Notes: generated by a model not told the origin, from the letters alone. A stretch of 64,000 nt of DNA from Saccharum officinarum (GCA_020631735.1 CM036160.1:2960407-3024406), one strand, 5' to 3'; numbered from the stretch's first letter, positions 48,190 through 60,019 are shown. Translations and numbers: made by a program.

Positions 48190-48762
48190 TTTACCACGAT
48201 CAGGGCGCGGCTTCCTCACAGTTCATAGCAGAGCAAACAGCAAAGCGGCGCCGCCAGAAGCCGCGCGCGGTGGACGGGGCCCGCGTGAGGGCTCGGCGTG
48301 GAGATTTTACGGGTTGGGCCGGGGTCTGGTTGCATCGGTGCTAGTTCTGCTACTGGGCTTTCAGGCCAGTCGTGAAGCTAGGAGATTTGTGCGTGGACTG
48401 TTGTGGGCTTCGGTACAAGAAAAACATGAAACGATTTTGTTTTTTTAATGATTTTTATTATGTACAGTAGAAACGAAAACATAGGAGCACGATCAGGCAT
48501 CAGTGAACCATCGATCGAATCGAAATATATAAGGAAAGTAAAACGTACTGAAAAGATAACTGAATGCTGGCATGTGTCATAGCCAATTACAAACAAAAGG
48601 TGGCTGCATGCATTTCAGCCTGCCGATCAGACTTAAGGGTAATTATTAAGCAGGAAGAAGAAGAAGAAGAAGAACAGCAACATCAGGGTAACTCGTCGTT
48701 ATATTACTGCCTTGCTCGTCCACATTCTCTTCAAAAGCATCCTCGTTGATTAATTGCCTCTT
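48190..48762. other. 3' flank of P1
   Basis: 48300-48430 matches S1 (43750-43890). A GAA microsatellite (48652-48673) lies about 90-110 bp beyond the P1 stop on its 3' side. No separate gene. Confidence 0.5.
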
Positions 48763-50756
48763 CTACTCGTCGAGTAGTACTCGCTTGTAGAAGTTCCAGT
48801 TGGGGTCAGTCTGTGTGATGGGGGGCTGACCAAAAGGGTGCTCCCTGACGAAACGAGAAACGTCGTCTGCAGTGGCGAGGCCCTCCAGGTACAGGCGAAG
48901 ATCTCCACCCGGTCCTGTACGTTCATAAGACATTTTAATTATAACAATAGCCACTAAACAGAACGTAATATAACTTGCATTGGTAGACTGTCGAATCGAA
49001 GCTTTAATTAGATTACCCAATGATGAATCATTCTTGCGGTTCTTGTAGCTGTAGGGGTAAGGAAAAATGGCGGTGTGCGGCTGCAGGATATACACGATGC
49101 AATAGACATCAGGAGCAGATTAGTGTGAATTACAGACATCAACCAGTGATGTCAGTGGTATGCTTGGGAGCAAAGGAAGAGGTGGGCGGTATTACCGGAT
49201 TGCGCAGAGCTTTGTAGGGGGAATCATCCACGAGGAGAGTGTTTGAGGGCGAGAACTCCCCCTGCTGCCAGGGAAGACCATCAGCCTCCTCTTTGCTCCA
49301 GAGTTCCTTCAGCTCCTTCAGCACCAACGGCTTGTTCTTGTTTTCAAGAGTGTACAGCCCAGTAGCAGAGCACTTAGATGCGTCCTGCGTGCCAATCGAT
49401 CATGATGCAAATCGGAGCAAACGACATATAGAGATATGATCAATGTTATATTTGACGCCCTTTATTTGCTCATTGCACTTTTAGCATGCAGCGGATGTGT
49501 TCGATCCGCCAAATTAAAACGAGAGAACCGAGTAGTAATAACTTTCAAGCAGGAACAAAGGAACTACTGTTACGTTAACGTTGGTCACTCATTACCGATC
49601 GGATCAGTATATAATAAACAAGTGTGGAAAAAAAATGAATGCGATAAAGCCCAATGAGATGAATGGATCTGTTCTCCATGTATATTAAGTACTTACCCAA
49701 GAAAACAACAGGCGATGTATGAAATCTTTCATGAGGATATCAACAGCGGCATCGACGTTAACTCTGGACGATCGGAGTAGAAAATTTGTAGTCAGCGGGG
49801 CGTGCAAAGGATTAAAGGAATCATCAAATTAGTTACAGCAGTAGTGATGACGAGTAAAAGGTATGCAATGGGCCAAACAAAAAAAAGAGGAAGATTTAAT
49901 TAGCACCTCTGTCTCGATGACCATACCCCAACGTCAAAGTTGCGGAAGCAGAATTTCAGGAAGTCATCGCAGAAGGGCCTTTTGAACACTGGCACACACG
50001 CACGTAGATAGATGGGTTATATGTAGCATAGCATAAGCCATAGAAGGCACGAATTTACAGCTGGCAAGCTAGGACAAGAAGGATGAATTTGTTCGAGAAA
50101 ATAGAAGAAGATGGATGCCAAAGCAGCCCAGTGCAACTTTACCTAGTTTGCCTCGGCACCTCCCATGCGACAGATGGGCGTTGTGAAAGTCTTTGTTAAT
50201 GTCCGCGAGCAAGCCATTAAGATCCAGAACGAGAAGCTTCTTCCTGCTCCTGATCTGTGCTACTAGACTGACTGGGACCTTGCTGTCACTGTCAGCAGCT
50301 TCCTCGTGATGAATTTGGTGACGATGAGCAGCATCCTCCCTGGTCTCAACGGAAGCAACAGCAGCACCCACGTCCACACTGCTGTTGACAGCAGCATCTG
50401 CCAAGGGTCCTCGTCGTCGTTCTTGGGAAGCAGCTGACGACGTCACTTGTTCATCCGTCAGCTTCATCATCTTCGTCTTCTCCACCACTTCTGCTAGCTC
50501 CAGCGTGCCTTCATCGTCAGCTGCGGGCGTACGTGCGCAAGACGTAAATAAATCGAAGCATGCATGGATTATTATCAGATCGCGCGAACTTGACCTCGAG
50601 CTAGACAGACAACTAAGACAAGACACGGCATGGATCCGCACCTGAAGCAGCGGCAGCCTCCGGCGCGGCGACGAAGGCAGCGGCGGTGGCCACCGGCGCG
50701 GCCACGACGGCAGTAGCAGCGGCAACGAGCTCGAGCTTGGGGTCGTCTCGCTCCAT
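48763..50756 (-). CDS. P1: FCP1/NIF-like HAD phosphatase domain protein, 348 aa, 7 exons
   Basis: Exons (minus): 50642-50756, 50143-50520, 49907-49988, 49697-49763, 49196-49384, 49017-49080, 48763-48914. All introns are GT-AG and the joined frame is open: 1047 bases with TAG. Residues 1-125 are Ala/Glu/Ser-rich and low-complexity. About 130-305 form the FCP1 homology (NIF) fold of the HAD superfamily. Motif I is KLLVLDLNGLLADI, with nucleophile Asp138 and Asn140 where FCP/SCP enzymes usually have the second Asp. Then RPFCDDFLKF, VGVWSSR, and motif IV LLVDDSP with Asp267 and Asp268. The C-terminus is DPNWNFYKRVLLDE. Family members dephosphorylate proteins; substrate is unknown and the Asn could weaken catalysis. 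The start is supported by the same AACATGGAGCGAGAC in P2. The core promoter is replaced by a LINE tail at 50879, so expression is doubtful. Confidence 0.88.
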
Positions 50757-51294
50757 GTTGCCTCCACCTAGATTGGAACCGTGCGTGGGGGACGACGTGG
50801 ATCCTGGCTGCAGCCTGCTTCGGCTCCTGGGCTCCCGATCTCGGCACGCGGAGGAGAGCTAGCGGATGGAGGCATTTATTTTTTTATTATTTAGACCAAA
50901 GACCATTGGTCCTGCTTATATTGAAAGCAACATAGCATCTGCTGGGGTTACCAGCTTTACAGCAAGATCATAGAACATTCAGACAGAAGCTAAAATAACA
51001 GGAAAAAGAGAAATATGTCTAGACCAAGTTCAAAGCTTCTGCTCAGTGCCTTCCACCTCACCTCTAAAGCAGAGAACCACCTCCGAAAGAGCTAGAACGA
51101 CTAAAGAAAGAAAAAGACAGCAAAAGAAAAAGAAAGGCAGAAAGCAGGGTCTTTTTCTTAGGAGATTGAGACATCTGAGGCTTAACTACCACACTGCACC
51201 TCAACAGCTTAACCACCTCTGAAAGAAATCCCAGGTATATTACACCGAGAGACCCAAAATGAGGTACTTCCACATTATGCTTATATATCTCGCT

Positions 51295-51868
51295 TCACCA
51301 GGCCTTCAGTCCATCCTGGAGCTTCATGATGATATCCTCCATCTTCAACGCCTCCAGCGGCTTCAGGAGTTTCTTCCATTGAGATAAGAATCCCAAAATC
51401 ATATGAGTGATTACTTTAGGAGATTTGATCAGAACATTATTGAAAACCCAATTATTCCTAGTCTTCCAAAGGCTCCAAGCAACGCTAGCCAGAACAAAGA
51501 AAGTAGTATTATCTGTTACATGGCCCACCCCAAACCCCATCATATCTTCATAGTGTTGTAAAGAGGTTGGCCTCTCAGCCCATCTTAAGCTAATTCTGAC
51601 CCAAATACAGATGATTTGGGAGATGTTACAGTTAAACAAAAGATGGCTTCTAGTTTCGAATTTGCCACAGTATTTACATCTCTTCGAGCCCTTGCCCTTT
51701 CTCACTTTCAGCTGTTCCCCTGTTTGAACCCTGTCATGCCAAAGCATCGAAGAAAAATTTTAACCTTGAGGGGAAGTTTCATTTTCTACAAGTCAATCAT
51801 TCTGATATCCACCTCTCCGCTGTTTTTCATAAACCTATACATCGACTTAGTAATGAATTTCCCTGAAG
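51295..51868 (-). pseudogene. LINE C-terminal zinc-binding (zf-RVT) region
   Basis: Frame 51295-51747 gives MLWHDRVQTGEQLKVRKGKG, then KRCKYCGKFETRSHLLFNC, a zinc-binding region typical of plant LINE ORF2 ends, and WSLWKTRNNWVF. The piece before it (SGKFITKSMYRF, KMKLPLKVKIFL) is in another frame and has a TAG where Trp is usual. It continues the RT of 55983-57493 across the solo LTR. Confidence 0.85.
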
Positions 51869-51873
51869 ACTCA

Positions 51874-54800
51874 TGTGGCAGAACCTCCTAAATAATATGG
51901 TCCACATGTACTTGTCATCGTCTTAAATACCTCTAACAACCATACATGTGTACCACAAAACTTAAGAAGTCTGTCGGGTGTCCTCGGGAAATCCGAATCA
52001 TCCACATTTTACAACTCACACAGGATCAACAAAGGAGTAACCACAACATTACAGCAGTTGTTACAAAACTTTACATCAGAGTGCGCAAGAATAACAATAA
52101 ATTTACAAATCATGATTAAGTTAACTTTTTATAAACTTAACTTAAATGGCGGAAGTCGAGTAGAACTACAGAAGATAACCTGGGTAGAGCACCTAAGTTA
52201 GGAGAAGGTAACCAGATCATATCGAACCCACCGACATGACCTGACTAGCAGCACCAGTCAGCACCTGCAACAGGGGTTAACAAACCCTGAGTACTCAATT
52301 GTACTCCGCAAGACTTACCCGACGAAAAGAAAATACTCCAAGAATATACTGGTTTAAGGGAAGTAGTGGAGCTAGAAAAGTAGAGTTTTGCAGAAAAGCT
52401 TACTACAAGTGGATCCTTACTTTCAATGTTTTAGTCAAGTTTTAGCATCAATTTTAGTGAAGCTTATCATAGATAGATTTGCACCTATTCTATCTCAATC
52501 AGTTGTATTAAGCATCACATCTCATATTTATCTCTTTGCCTCATTTCCATAATCACCATGTACCATTATTAACTACGATACGATGATGAACAGAGAATCG
52601 AGTCTCCATAACCAAGGAGCAACGACGATTCGAACCGATTATACCCAGCTGGGGATCCCTAACCACACAACATATGTAGGACTTTAACCTACAAATATCA
52701 ACCTTCACTCGGATCCTCCAAAACATGACCGGGTCCAGCGCCAGCCGAGAGTACAGTACACCTCCAATCCGGCCATTGGCTACGAGGGTACACACTACTC
52801 TTGCCATCTCTCCACTCCCAGTGCGCGGTTGGCCGTTCACATGTTGGCATTACCGAGGTCTTAGGCTTACCGGAGCATGTGGCCAGTTGCAAAGTCTCGA
52901 TGCACGCAATTTAATCAACGGTACGGTCCTTAATCGACACAGGCGGAAACACTATTGAGACTCCTTTTTCCAATGTAAGTTACCCGTCCGGTCTCAGCTT
53001 AATATTACCATATTCATATTCATATGCTCTCATGACCCGGCATTAGGTCAGGAGAAGCAAAGGTAAACATGTTTCTCGCAAAAGATGAAATCACCATTCG
53101 ACTTCTACCGAAGTCTAAGCATTACTAAGCATAAGGGATCGACCTACACATACTAGTGGGATATCATCTGGATATAAATGTAGATCAAGGTAACCATGCA
53201 GCAACGGTATCAACCAACTCCTAACATAATGCATATTACACTAGACTTAAGGTGTAATAAAGCATTTAAAAACAGAAGAGTGGTTGTATGTCCGGGGCTT
53301 ACCTTCGTTGTAGAGAAGTTAGTTTTCCCTCAGAGAGTTCCAATAGACACCAACACCTTTGGTGGATGGACCTACTCCGAGGCTTGATCGACACGATCCA
53401 AAACACTCTCGTACAAACTACACGTATACAAATGATGCGAGGCTTAATATGATTGAATGCATGTCATGATGCATGACGCATGATGATGAATAAGGCATAG
53501 CATACAAGAGACATTTAGAAAGGATAAACATTAGTTATCTACTTGAGTACAACTTTCCTTCGCAGTATAGTTACAAGCCAATAAGGTTAATTTAAAGGTT
53601 AACTAATCATAACTTTATTTTTACCCAAGAGGTTGCATCTAATAACAAGTATGTCTATCACAAGACCACTAATTACTTACACAAAAAATCATTAGTCAAT
53701 AATGATCTATGTTGACACATTAATTATCATTAACAAATCATAGTCAACAAGTTAATCGTGAGCTCAAGTAACTCAATAAGATGCCATGGATCATCACATG
53801 TTAATGATCCAAGGTCAACAAGCAATCTCAAAGTCACACAAATCCTAAATTATCAAGTTAAACATTGGTTTAATTAATTAACTAATTAAGACAAAAATTA
53901 AGAATAAAATAAATTTTATCCAATTAAGCCCAAACTTTTTATACAGATTAGTATTACCCAAAAATAGTACCAAAATTAATTTCATGATTTTTAGACTTTT
54001 ATTTCAATTACTAAAATTCATGAAAGTTGCATTTAATAATTAATTGAGCTAATTAAATCACATACAAAAAGTAATGAAAATTAGTATTTCCTATTTTTCC
54101 TAAATAATACACATCACAGGGAGGTTACAATGAAATAAACAAAATTCAGTACTATTTAATATTTTTAGAAAAGAATAAAGCGAAAACTCCACTCCCGGCC
54201 CACTCCTCTCTTTCTCCTTCCGGCCCAACTGGCCCAACTTACTGGCCCGACCCAGCAAGGCCAAGTCGTCCTCCTGCTCAGACCGACGGCCAAAGCCATG
54301 GGCGAGCGGTGGTTGGCCGGTGCCCGACGCCGACGGTGAGGTCTTCGGTGAGGTACTAGGTTCAACACGCTCAAGACACTGCCACGGACCGAGCCAATAC
54401 GAAAGCAAAGTGTATTGAAGTGGCACAGCGGCCTGCCACCGTCCATGGCAGACACGGTGGTGCGGTGGTAGTGCGCCGGCCATGGCAAGGCAGAAGAGGT
54501 GGATTAGAGAGGTCGGGGAGCACCAGTGACTTGCCCTAGACCTGCTAGAGTGCTCGGTTGAAGCGGAGATGCGGCGGATGGAGCTGGCCACGGCGAGGGC
54601 GACTCCAGCGACGCTCGGCTCGGTGGGGAAGAAGACAGCGGTGCCTAGTGACTCCGGGTGAAATTGAACGGCGTGAGGGACCTATGCGTGTGCGTGGGAG
54701 CGAGGCGAATGCAGTGGCACCTGCAGCTTGGCCGAAAATGGCACGAAGGCAACGACGGAGCAAGGATGCAGGGGCGACGGCGGAGCAGAGGAGGAGAAAA

Positions 54801-55858
54801 GGGACACACAGCTACTTGCTCGGCCACGTCGAAGTAGAATATGACGTCGGGCGCGCCTGGAAGATGGCCGAAGGCCACCGGCAACGAGCGGGAGGTGGTG
54901 CCCTGTGGTTGGAACTGATTTTGAAATATTTATCGAAATGCCACTGGCGAAATTTTATAAATTACTCTCAAATTTTATAAAGAAGTTGAAAATCTGTAAA
55001 TACAAAAGTTGCTCCATTTTCCAAGTTCTACAAATTTCTCAATATAAACAATTCCAAATTCGGCCTAGATTTTGAAATTTGAATTTGAATTGAAAAGGGG
55101 ACATTTTCTAAAAATCTATAAATCCAAAATTACTTTGAATTTTATATTGAAACTTCAAAAACTCAGAATACCAAAGTTGTACATCTAGGTAAGACCTACA
55201 ACTTTGCTATTCAAAACATTTTCAAATTATGCCTCCATTTTGAAATTGGATTGGGGAGATGAAAAGGGGTCAAATTTTAGATTTGAATCTTTTCAAAATT
55301 ACTCCAAATTTTACACTGAAACTTTGAAAACTCAAAACACCAATCTTGTAGCCCTTGAAAAGATCTACAAACTTGGTTTTACACTTTTTTCCCAAATTTT
55401 GCTTAGATTTTGAATTAATCAAAAAGGGGTAAAATCAGGGTTTTGCCTTTTTAGGGTTTTCGGAAAGATTTCAAATTGAAACCTGAAGCTCCATTTTAAA
55501 CATGTTTGACTTACAAAATTTTATCAAGCCTTGATCCCATATTATAAAGCACATTTAACACTAATACTTTTATTTAAACAAAACTTTATTTGCTTAAGCC
55601 AATTCTCATATATAAATTCATAAAGAACCTAATGTATCAACATGCCATCATTTCATGGGATTAACTAAAATACCAGATTTGCAATATGTGAACATGACAA
55701 AGAAACATAGGAAACATTTCATATGGCAACATTACATATGCAACATATGATATCTATTATTGCAATATGAATGCATTTATGGCATAATACTTGATCCTTA
55801 TGCTTGATGATGCATCATTATCACATTCTAATTATTTCTTAACATCTGGGATGTTACT
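51874..55858 (-). mobile_element. Solo LTR (about 4.0 kb), same superfamily as the LARD LTRs, minus orientation
   Basis: Flanked by ACTCA (51869-51873, 55859-55863). Left end TGTGGCAGAACC is the exact reverse complement of the LARD LTR 3' end; right end ...GGGATGTTACT has one terminal change. The patch 52265-52330 (CCCTGAGTACTCAATTGTAC, CCGCAAGACTTACCCG) matches the reverse of about 12890-12945. Similar GC-rich core at 54170-54920. It interrupts the LINE coding sequence, so it came later than the LINE. Confidence 0.9.
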
Positions 55859-55982
55859 ACTCAAGAGCCCACAGAACTTCACCGTTCACCTCTTTTGAAA
55901 ACTCTACTAACTCTAGAGATTCCTGTAGATCATTCCATTCAGCTATCTCTTCAATGCCCAATCTTCTTCTAAGGTCTAGATT

Positions 55983-58900
55983 CTAGTTCACCTCTCTAAG
56001 ATCAAAGACAGACCACTCTTGTTGTCTACTTATACGAAACAACCTTGGGTATCTAATCTTGAGGGAGCAGTCCCCAAGCCACACATCATGCCAATACCTG
56101 ATTTTCTTTCCATTACCTACTTTCCATTTAGTACCTCGCTCATACCAATCTTTAGCCTTTAATAAGCCTTGCCAAAACTGGGAGCTACCTCTCTGCCTGC
56201 TCTGACAGAAATTGTTATCACTCAGATATTTTCTTCTTAACACCTCTAGAGCCAAATTGTTCTCACCTCTATCAAGCTTGTAAATCCACTTAGCCAATAA
56301 AGTTGTGTTCATTGTCCTAGTATCTATAAATCCTAACCCACCAAATTCTTTAGGAGAGGCTAAAGCCCCCCACTTAATCATGTGATACTTCTTTTTGTTG
56401 CCAACACCTTCCAAAAAAAACCTCTCTCTAGATGTGTCCAATCTTTTCTGTGTGCCCTCATGTAACCAGTAGAAACCCATGGTGTACATGGGGATGCTAG
56501 TTAAGCTTGAGTTGATGAGGATGGATCTCCCTCCATGGGAAAGCTGATTGCATTTCCAAATCTCCAACCTCCTCTCTACTTTCCCTGCCGATGAGCTTAA
56601 TTCTTCTTTGGACAGTCTCTTATAACTTATTGGGAGGCCCAGATACTTCATTAGAAACTGTCCCAACTTGCAGTTGAAGGCGTCAACAATTTTCTCAGAT
56701 TCTTCCCCAAAGATCCCAATAGTAAACACCTCAGACTTGTTGTAATTGATTTTCATCCCAGAAATCTCCTCGTAGCAGAACAGTAAAAATTTAAGATTGG
56801 TAATGTTTTGTTGTGAGTTTTGTAGAAAGAGAACAGTGCCATCAACATATTGTAAATGGGTCAAACCACTGTTAACCAAATGAGGGGTGACACCCACAAG
56901 ATTACTATTTTCAAAGGCCCTCTCAAGCATGGTAGATAACGTATCAGCAACCAAGTTGAAGAGAAGTGGGGATAAAGGGTCTCCTTGTCTCAAACCTTTA
57001 TAACTTCTGAAGTAATGCCCTATTTCGCCATTAAGATTTACTGCCACCCGTCCACCACAAACGGATTTCATGATCCAATCTATCCACCTCTCACAGAAGC
57101 GTTTCTTCTCTATCACCTCTTTAAGGAAAATCCAGCTCACCTTATTGTACGCTTTTTCGAAATCAAGCTTCAGCACAATACTACTTTGTTTCTTCCTAGC
57201 CAAATCATGTAACACCTCATGTATGACCGCCACCCCATCTAAGATATATCTACCAAGAATGAAGGATGTTTGATGAGGGCTAATGATTTTATTAGCTATT
57301 CTATTCAATCTGAGATTTAGAGTTTTAGTGATAATCTTGTAGATAACATTCAAAACACATATAGGCCTATATTGTCTAATATTAACTGCACCTTTGACCT
57401 TAGGAATAAGGGTAAGAATACCATAATTAAACCTAAATAAATCTAGCTTTTCACTTCTCAAATCTTGTAGCTTTTCACTTCTCAAATCTTGTAGCTGACC
57501 AAAAGGGTGCTCCCTGACGAAACGAGGAACGTCGTCTGCAGTGGCGAGGCCCTCCAGGTACAGGCGAAGATCTCCACGGGGTCCTGTACGTTCATGGGAC
57601 ACGTACGTGTTAATTAATCCATAACATTAGCCACTAAACAGAGCGTAATGTAACTTGCATTGTTAGTAAACTGTCGAATCGAAGCTTTAATTAGATTACC
57701 CAATGATGAATCATCCTTGCGGTTCTTGTAGCTGTAGGGGTAAGGAAAAATGGCGGTGTGCGGCTGCAGGATATACACGATGCAATTAATAGACATCAGG
57801 AGGAGATTAGTGTGAATTACATACATCAACCAGCTGTGATGTCAGTGACATATTTAGGAACAAAGGAAGAGGTGGGCGGTATTAATTACCGGATTGCGGA
57901 GAGCTTTGCAGGGGCAATCATCCACGAGGAGAGTGTTTGAGGGCGAGAACTCCCCCTGCTGCCAGGGAAGACCATCAGCCTCCTCTTTGCTCCAGAGTTT
58001 CTTCAGCTCCTTGAGCACCAACGGCTTGTTCTTGTTTTCAACAGTGTACAACCCAGTAGCAGAGCACTTAGATGCGTCCTGTGCCCATCATGCAAATATC
58101 AATGCTTTTTTACGACATTTTGCTCATTGCACTTCAATTTTAGCATGCGGTGGATGTGTTCGATCGGCAAATTAAAACGACAGAAATGAATATATGTGTG
58201 CGTATGTATATAGGAATACCAATAATAATCGAGCAGGAACTTTAACTCTTTTTTATGAAAATGATAGTAACTTTAATTAACTTGCAAGCAGTAAAAAAAG
58301 GAACGAATACTATTACTACGTTGGTCATTGCAGATCGGAGCACTATATATAATAAGATCAGAAACATGTAATAATTTTTCAGACAAAAAAAGGTAAACGT
58401 GTACTATAGGTGGGAATGAAAACATATGAATGCTTGTACGTACGTAGTAACAGATTAAGTAACATATGAATGCATGGATCAGTTGTCCATTAATAGGTAC
58501 TACTTACCCAGCAGAACAACAGGCGATGTTTCGAACCTTTCATGAGGATATCAACAGCTGCATCGACGTTAACTCTGCATCGGAGTAGAAAACTTGTAGT
58601 CAGTGGGGCATGCATGCAAAGGAGAAAGGACTCAACAAATCATCAAATTACAGCAGTATGCAATGGGCAAAAAAAAAAGATTTAGTTTGCACCTCAGTCT
58701 TGATGACCATACCCCCACCTCAAAGTTGTGGAAGAAGAATTTCAGAAAGTCATCGCAGAAGGGCCTTTTAAAGACTGGCGTACGTAGCACAAGGTACAAA
58801 TCATATACAGAACATATAACTTTGAAGTTAGCAATCTGAGTCAGATGTATTATATATAGCATAGCATAAGCCATAGGAGGCACGAATTTACAGCTAGCAA

Positions 58901-59500
58901 ATTGGCTAGGACAAGAAGAAGATGACAATAAGCCCAAGCAGCCCAGTGCAAGTTTACCTAGTTTGCCTCGGCACCTGGCATGCGACAGATGGGCGTTGTG
59001 AAAGTCTTGGTTAATGTCGGCGAGCAAGCCATTGAGATCCAGAACCAGAAGCTTCTTCCTCGTCGTCTGTGCTACTACTAGACTGGCTGGAACTGGAACC
59101 TTGCTCTTAGCAGATTCCTCATGGTAAATCTGGTGAAGACGACCAGCAGCATCCTCCTTGTTTGCAACGGAAGCAGCAGCAGCACCCACGTCCACACTGC
59201 TGTTGACAGCATCTGCCAAGGGTCGTTCTTGGGAAGCAGCTGATGACGTCACTGCTTGTTCCGTCAGCTTCATCGTCTTCGTCTTCTCCACCACCTCATC
59301 TAGTAGCTCCAGCGTGCCCTCATCGTCAGCTGCGGGCGTGCACAAGACGTAAATAAATCGAGATGCATGGATTATCAAAAATCGCGCGAACTTGACCTTG
59401 ATCTTGTAGTTACGTAGTATATATATGGATCCGTACCTGAAGCGGCGACGACGGCAGCAGCAGCGGCAGCGAGCTTGAGCTCGAGGTCGTCTCGCTCCAT
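55983..59500 (-). CDS. P2: in-frame chimera of an FCP1/NIF-like phosphatase and a LINE reverse transcriptase, 812 aa
   Basis: Exons (minus): 59437-59500, 58958-59329, 58693-58774, 58508-58574, 57890-58078, 57700-57763, 55983-57583; GT-AG borders as in P1. The joined frame is 2439 bases with no internal stop. Residues 1-309 are the phosphatase: VLDLNGLLADI with Asp119 and Asn121, RPFCDDFLKF, and LLVDDCP with Asp248 and Asp249. P1 has DDSPYKAL where P2 has DDCPCKAL. After HPFGQ the last 21 host residues are replaced by two LQDLRSEK copies (310-325) and then LINE RT (from 326): LTLIPKVKG, VLKLDFEKAY (Asp419), GLRQGDPLSP, and QYVDGTVLF with Gly for the second Asp of YADD. RT activity is therefore unlikely. 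It ends at 812 with TAG, before the zinc-binding tail. Whether the fusion transcript is made is unknown; alternatives are a pseudogene or premature polyadenylation. Confidence 0.75.
57470..57493 (-). repeat. 24-bp tandem repeat at the fusion joint
   Basis: The 24-bp unit CTACAAGATTTGAGAAGTG plus AAAAG occurs twice (about 57446-57493), coding LQDLRSEK twice. It keeps the frame and sits exactly between host exon and LINE. Confidence 0.85.
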
Positions 59501-59626
59501 GTTGCCTCCACCTGGAGTGGAACCCTGCGTCTGCGTAGGGGACGACGTGGATCCTGGCTGCAGCCTGCTTCGGCAACTGGGCTCCCGGTCTCGTCACGCG
59601 GAGGAGCTAGAGCTAGAGGATGGAGG

Positions 59627-59635
59627 CATTTAATA
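59627..59635 (-). promoter_or_regulatory. Putative TATA element of P2
   Basis: TTATTAAATG on the minus strand, about 130 bp before the P2 start codon. In P1 the homologous site is cut after GCATTTA and replaced by LINE poly(A) sequence. No transcript evidence. Confidence 0.45.
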
Positions 59636-59750
59636 AGGAGAGCGCGGCGCGGGAGGAAGCTGAAGCGGCCGCCCCACGCGCGGGAACCGAGGAGGCGGAT
59701 AATTAATTTGAGCAGTCGGGTTCCGGTGGCGGCTCTCCGTTGGGCACTGA

Positions 59751-60016
59751 GGCCGTGTTTAGATACAGAATTTGGGGTCGGAATCGGCAAAAGTTGCTAC
59801 AGTAGCAATTTTTATTTTTTAGTGTAAAAAATTGTTCAAAAATTGATTAATTAGACTCAAAATGTTCGTCGGCAAAAGTACAACAAAACTGTGCAATTAG
59901 TTTTTGATTTCATCTACATTTAGTACTTCATGCATTTGCCGGCATTTTAATGTGATGGGGAATTTCCTTTTTGTATAGTAAAATTTGGGGGGAGAATTTA
60001 GGATCTAAACAAGGCC
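59751..60016. mobile_element. Tourist-like MITE (266 bp)
   Basis: Starts GGCCGTGTTTAGAT and ends ATCTAAACAAGGCC, near-perfect inverted repeats. Flanked by TGA on both sides (59748-59750, 60017-60019). Typical interior GCTACAGTAGCA near 59795. It lies upstream of P2 and could affect its promoter. Confidence 0.85.
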
Positions 60017-60019
60017 TGA

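Larger units (their letters stand above)
50879..57493 (-). mobile_element. 5'-truncated L1-like LINE joining P1 and P2, itself split by a solo LTR
   Basis: About 2.6 kb of LINE once the solo LTR (51874-55858) and one TSD are removed. The 5' end lies in the last exon of P2 and begins at the RT domain (no ORF1, no endonuclease). The 3' end, TAAATAATAAAAAAATAAATG on the minus strand, abuts the P1 leader. The RT core is in 55983-57493; the zinc-binding tail is beyond the solo LTR. Lesions include YVDG for YADD, TAG after LREVN (55983-55985), TAG near 51792 and a frameshift near 51740. There is no direct repeat between the two flanks, unlike an ordinary LINE insertion. Confidence 0.88.

Noticed and set aside
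55204..55413. 69-aa frame in the solo LTR at 51.9-55.9 kb
   Set aside because: AT-rich low-complexity translation inside an LTR with no domain.
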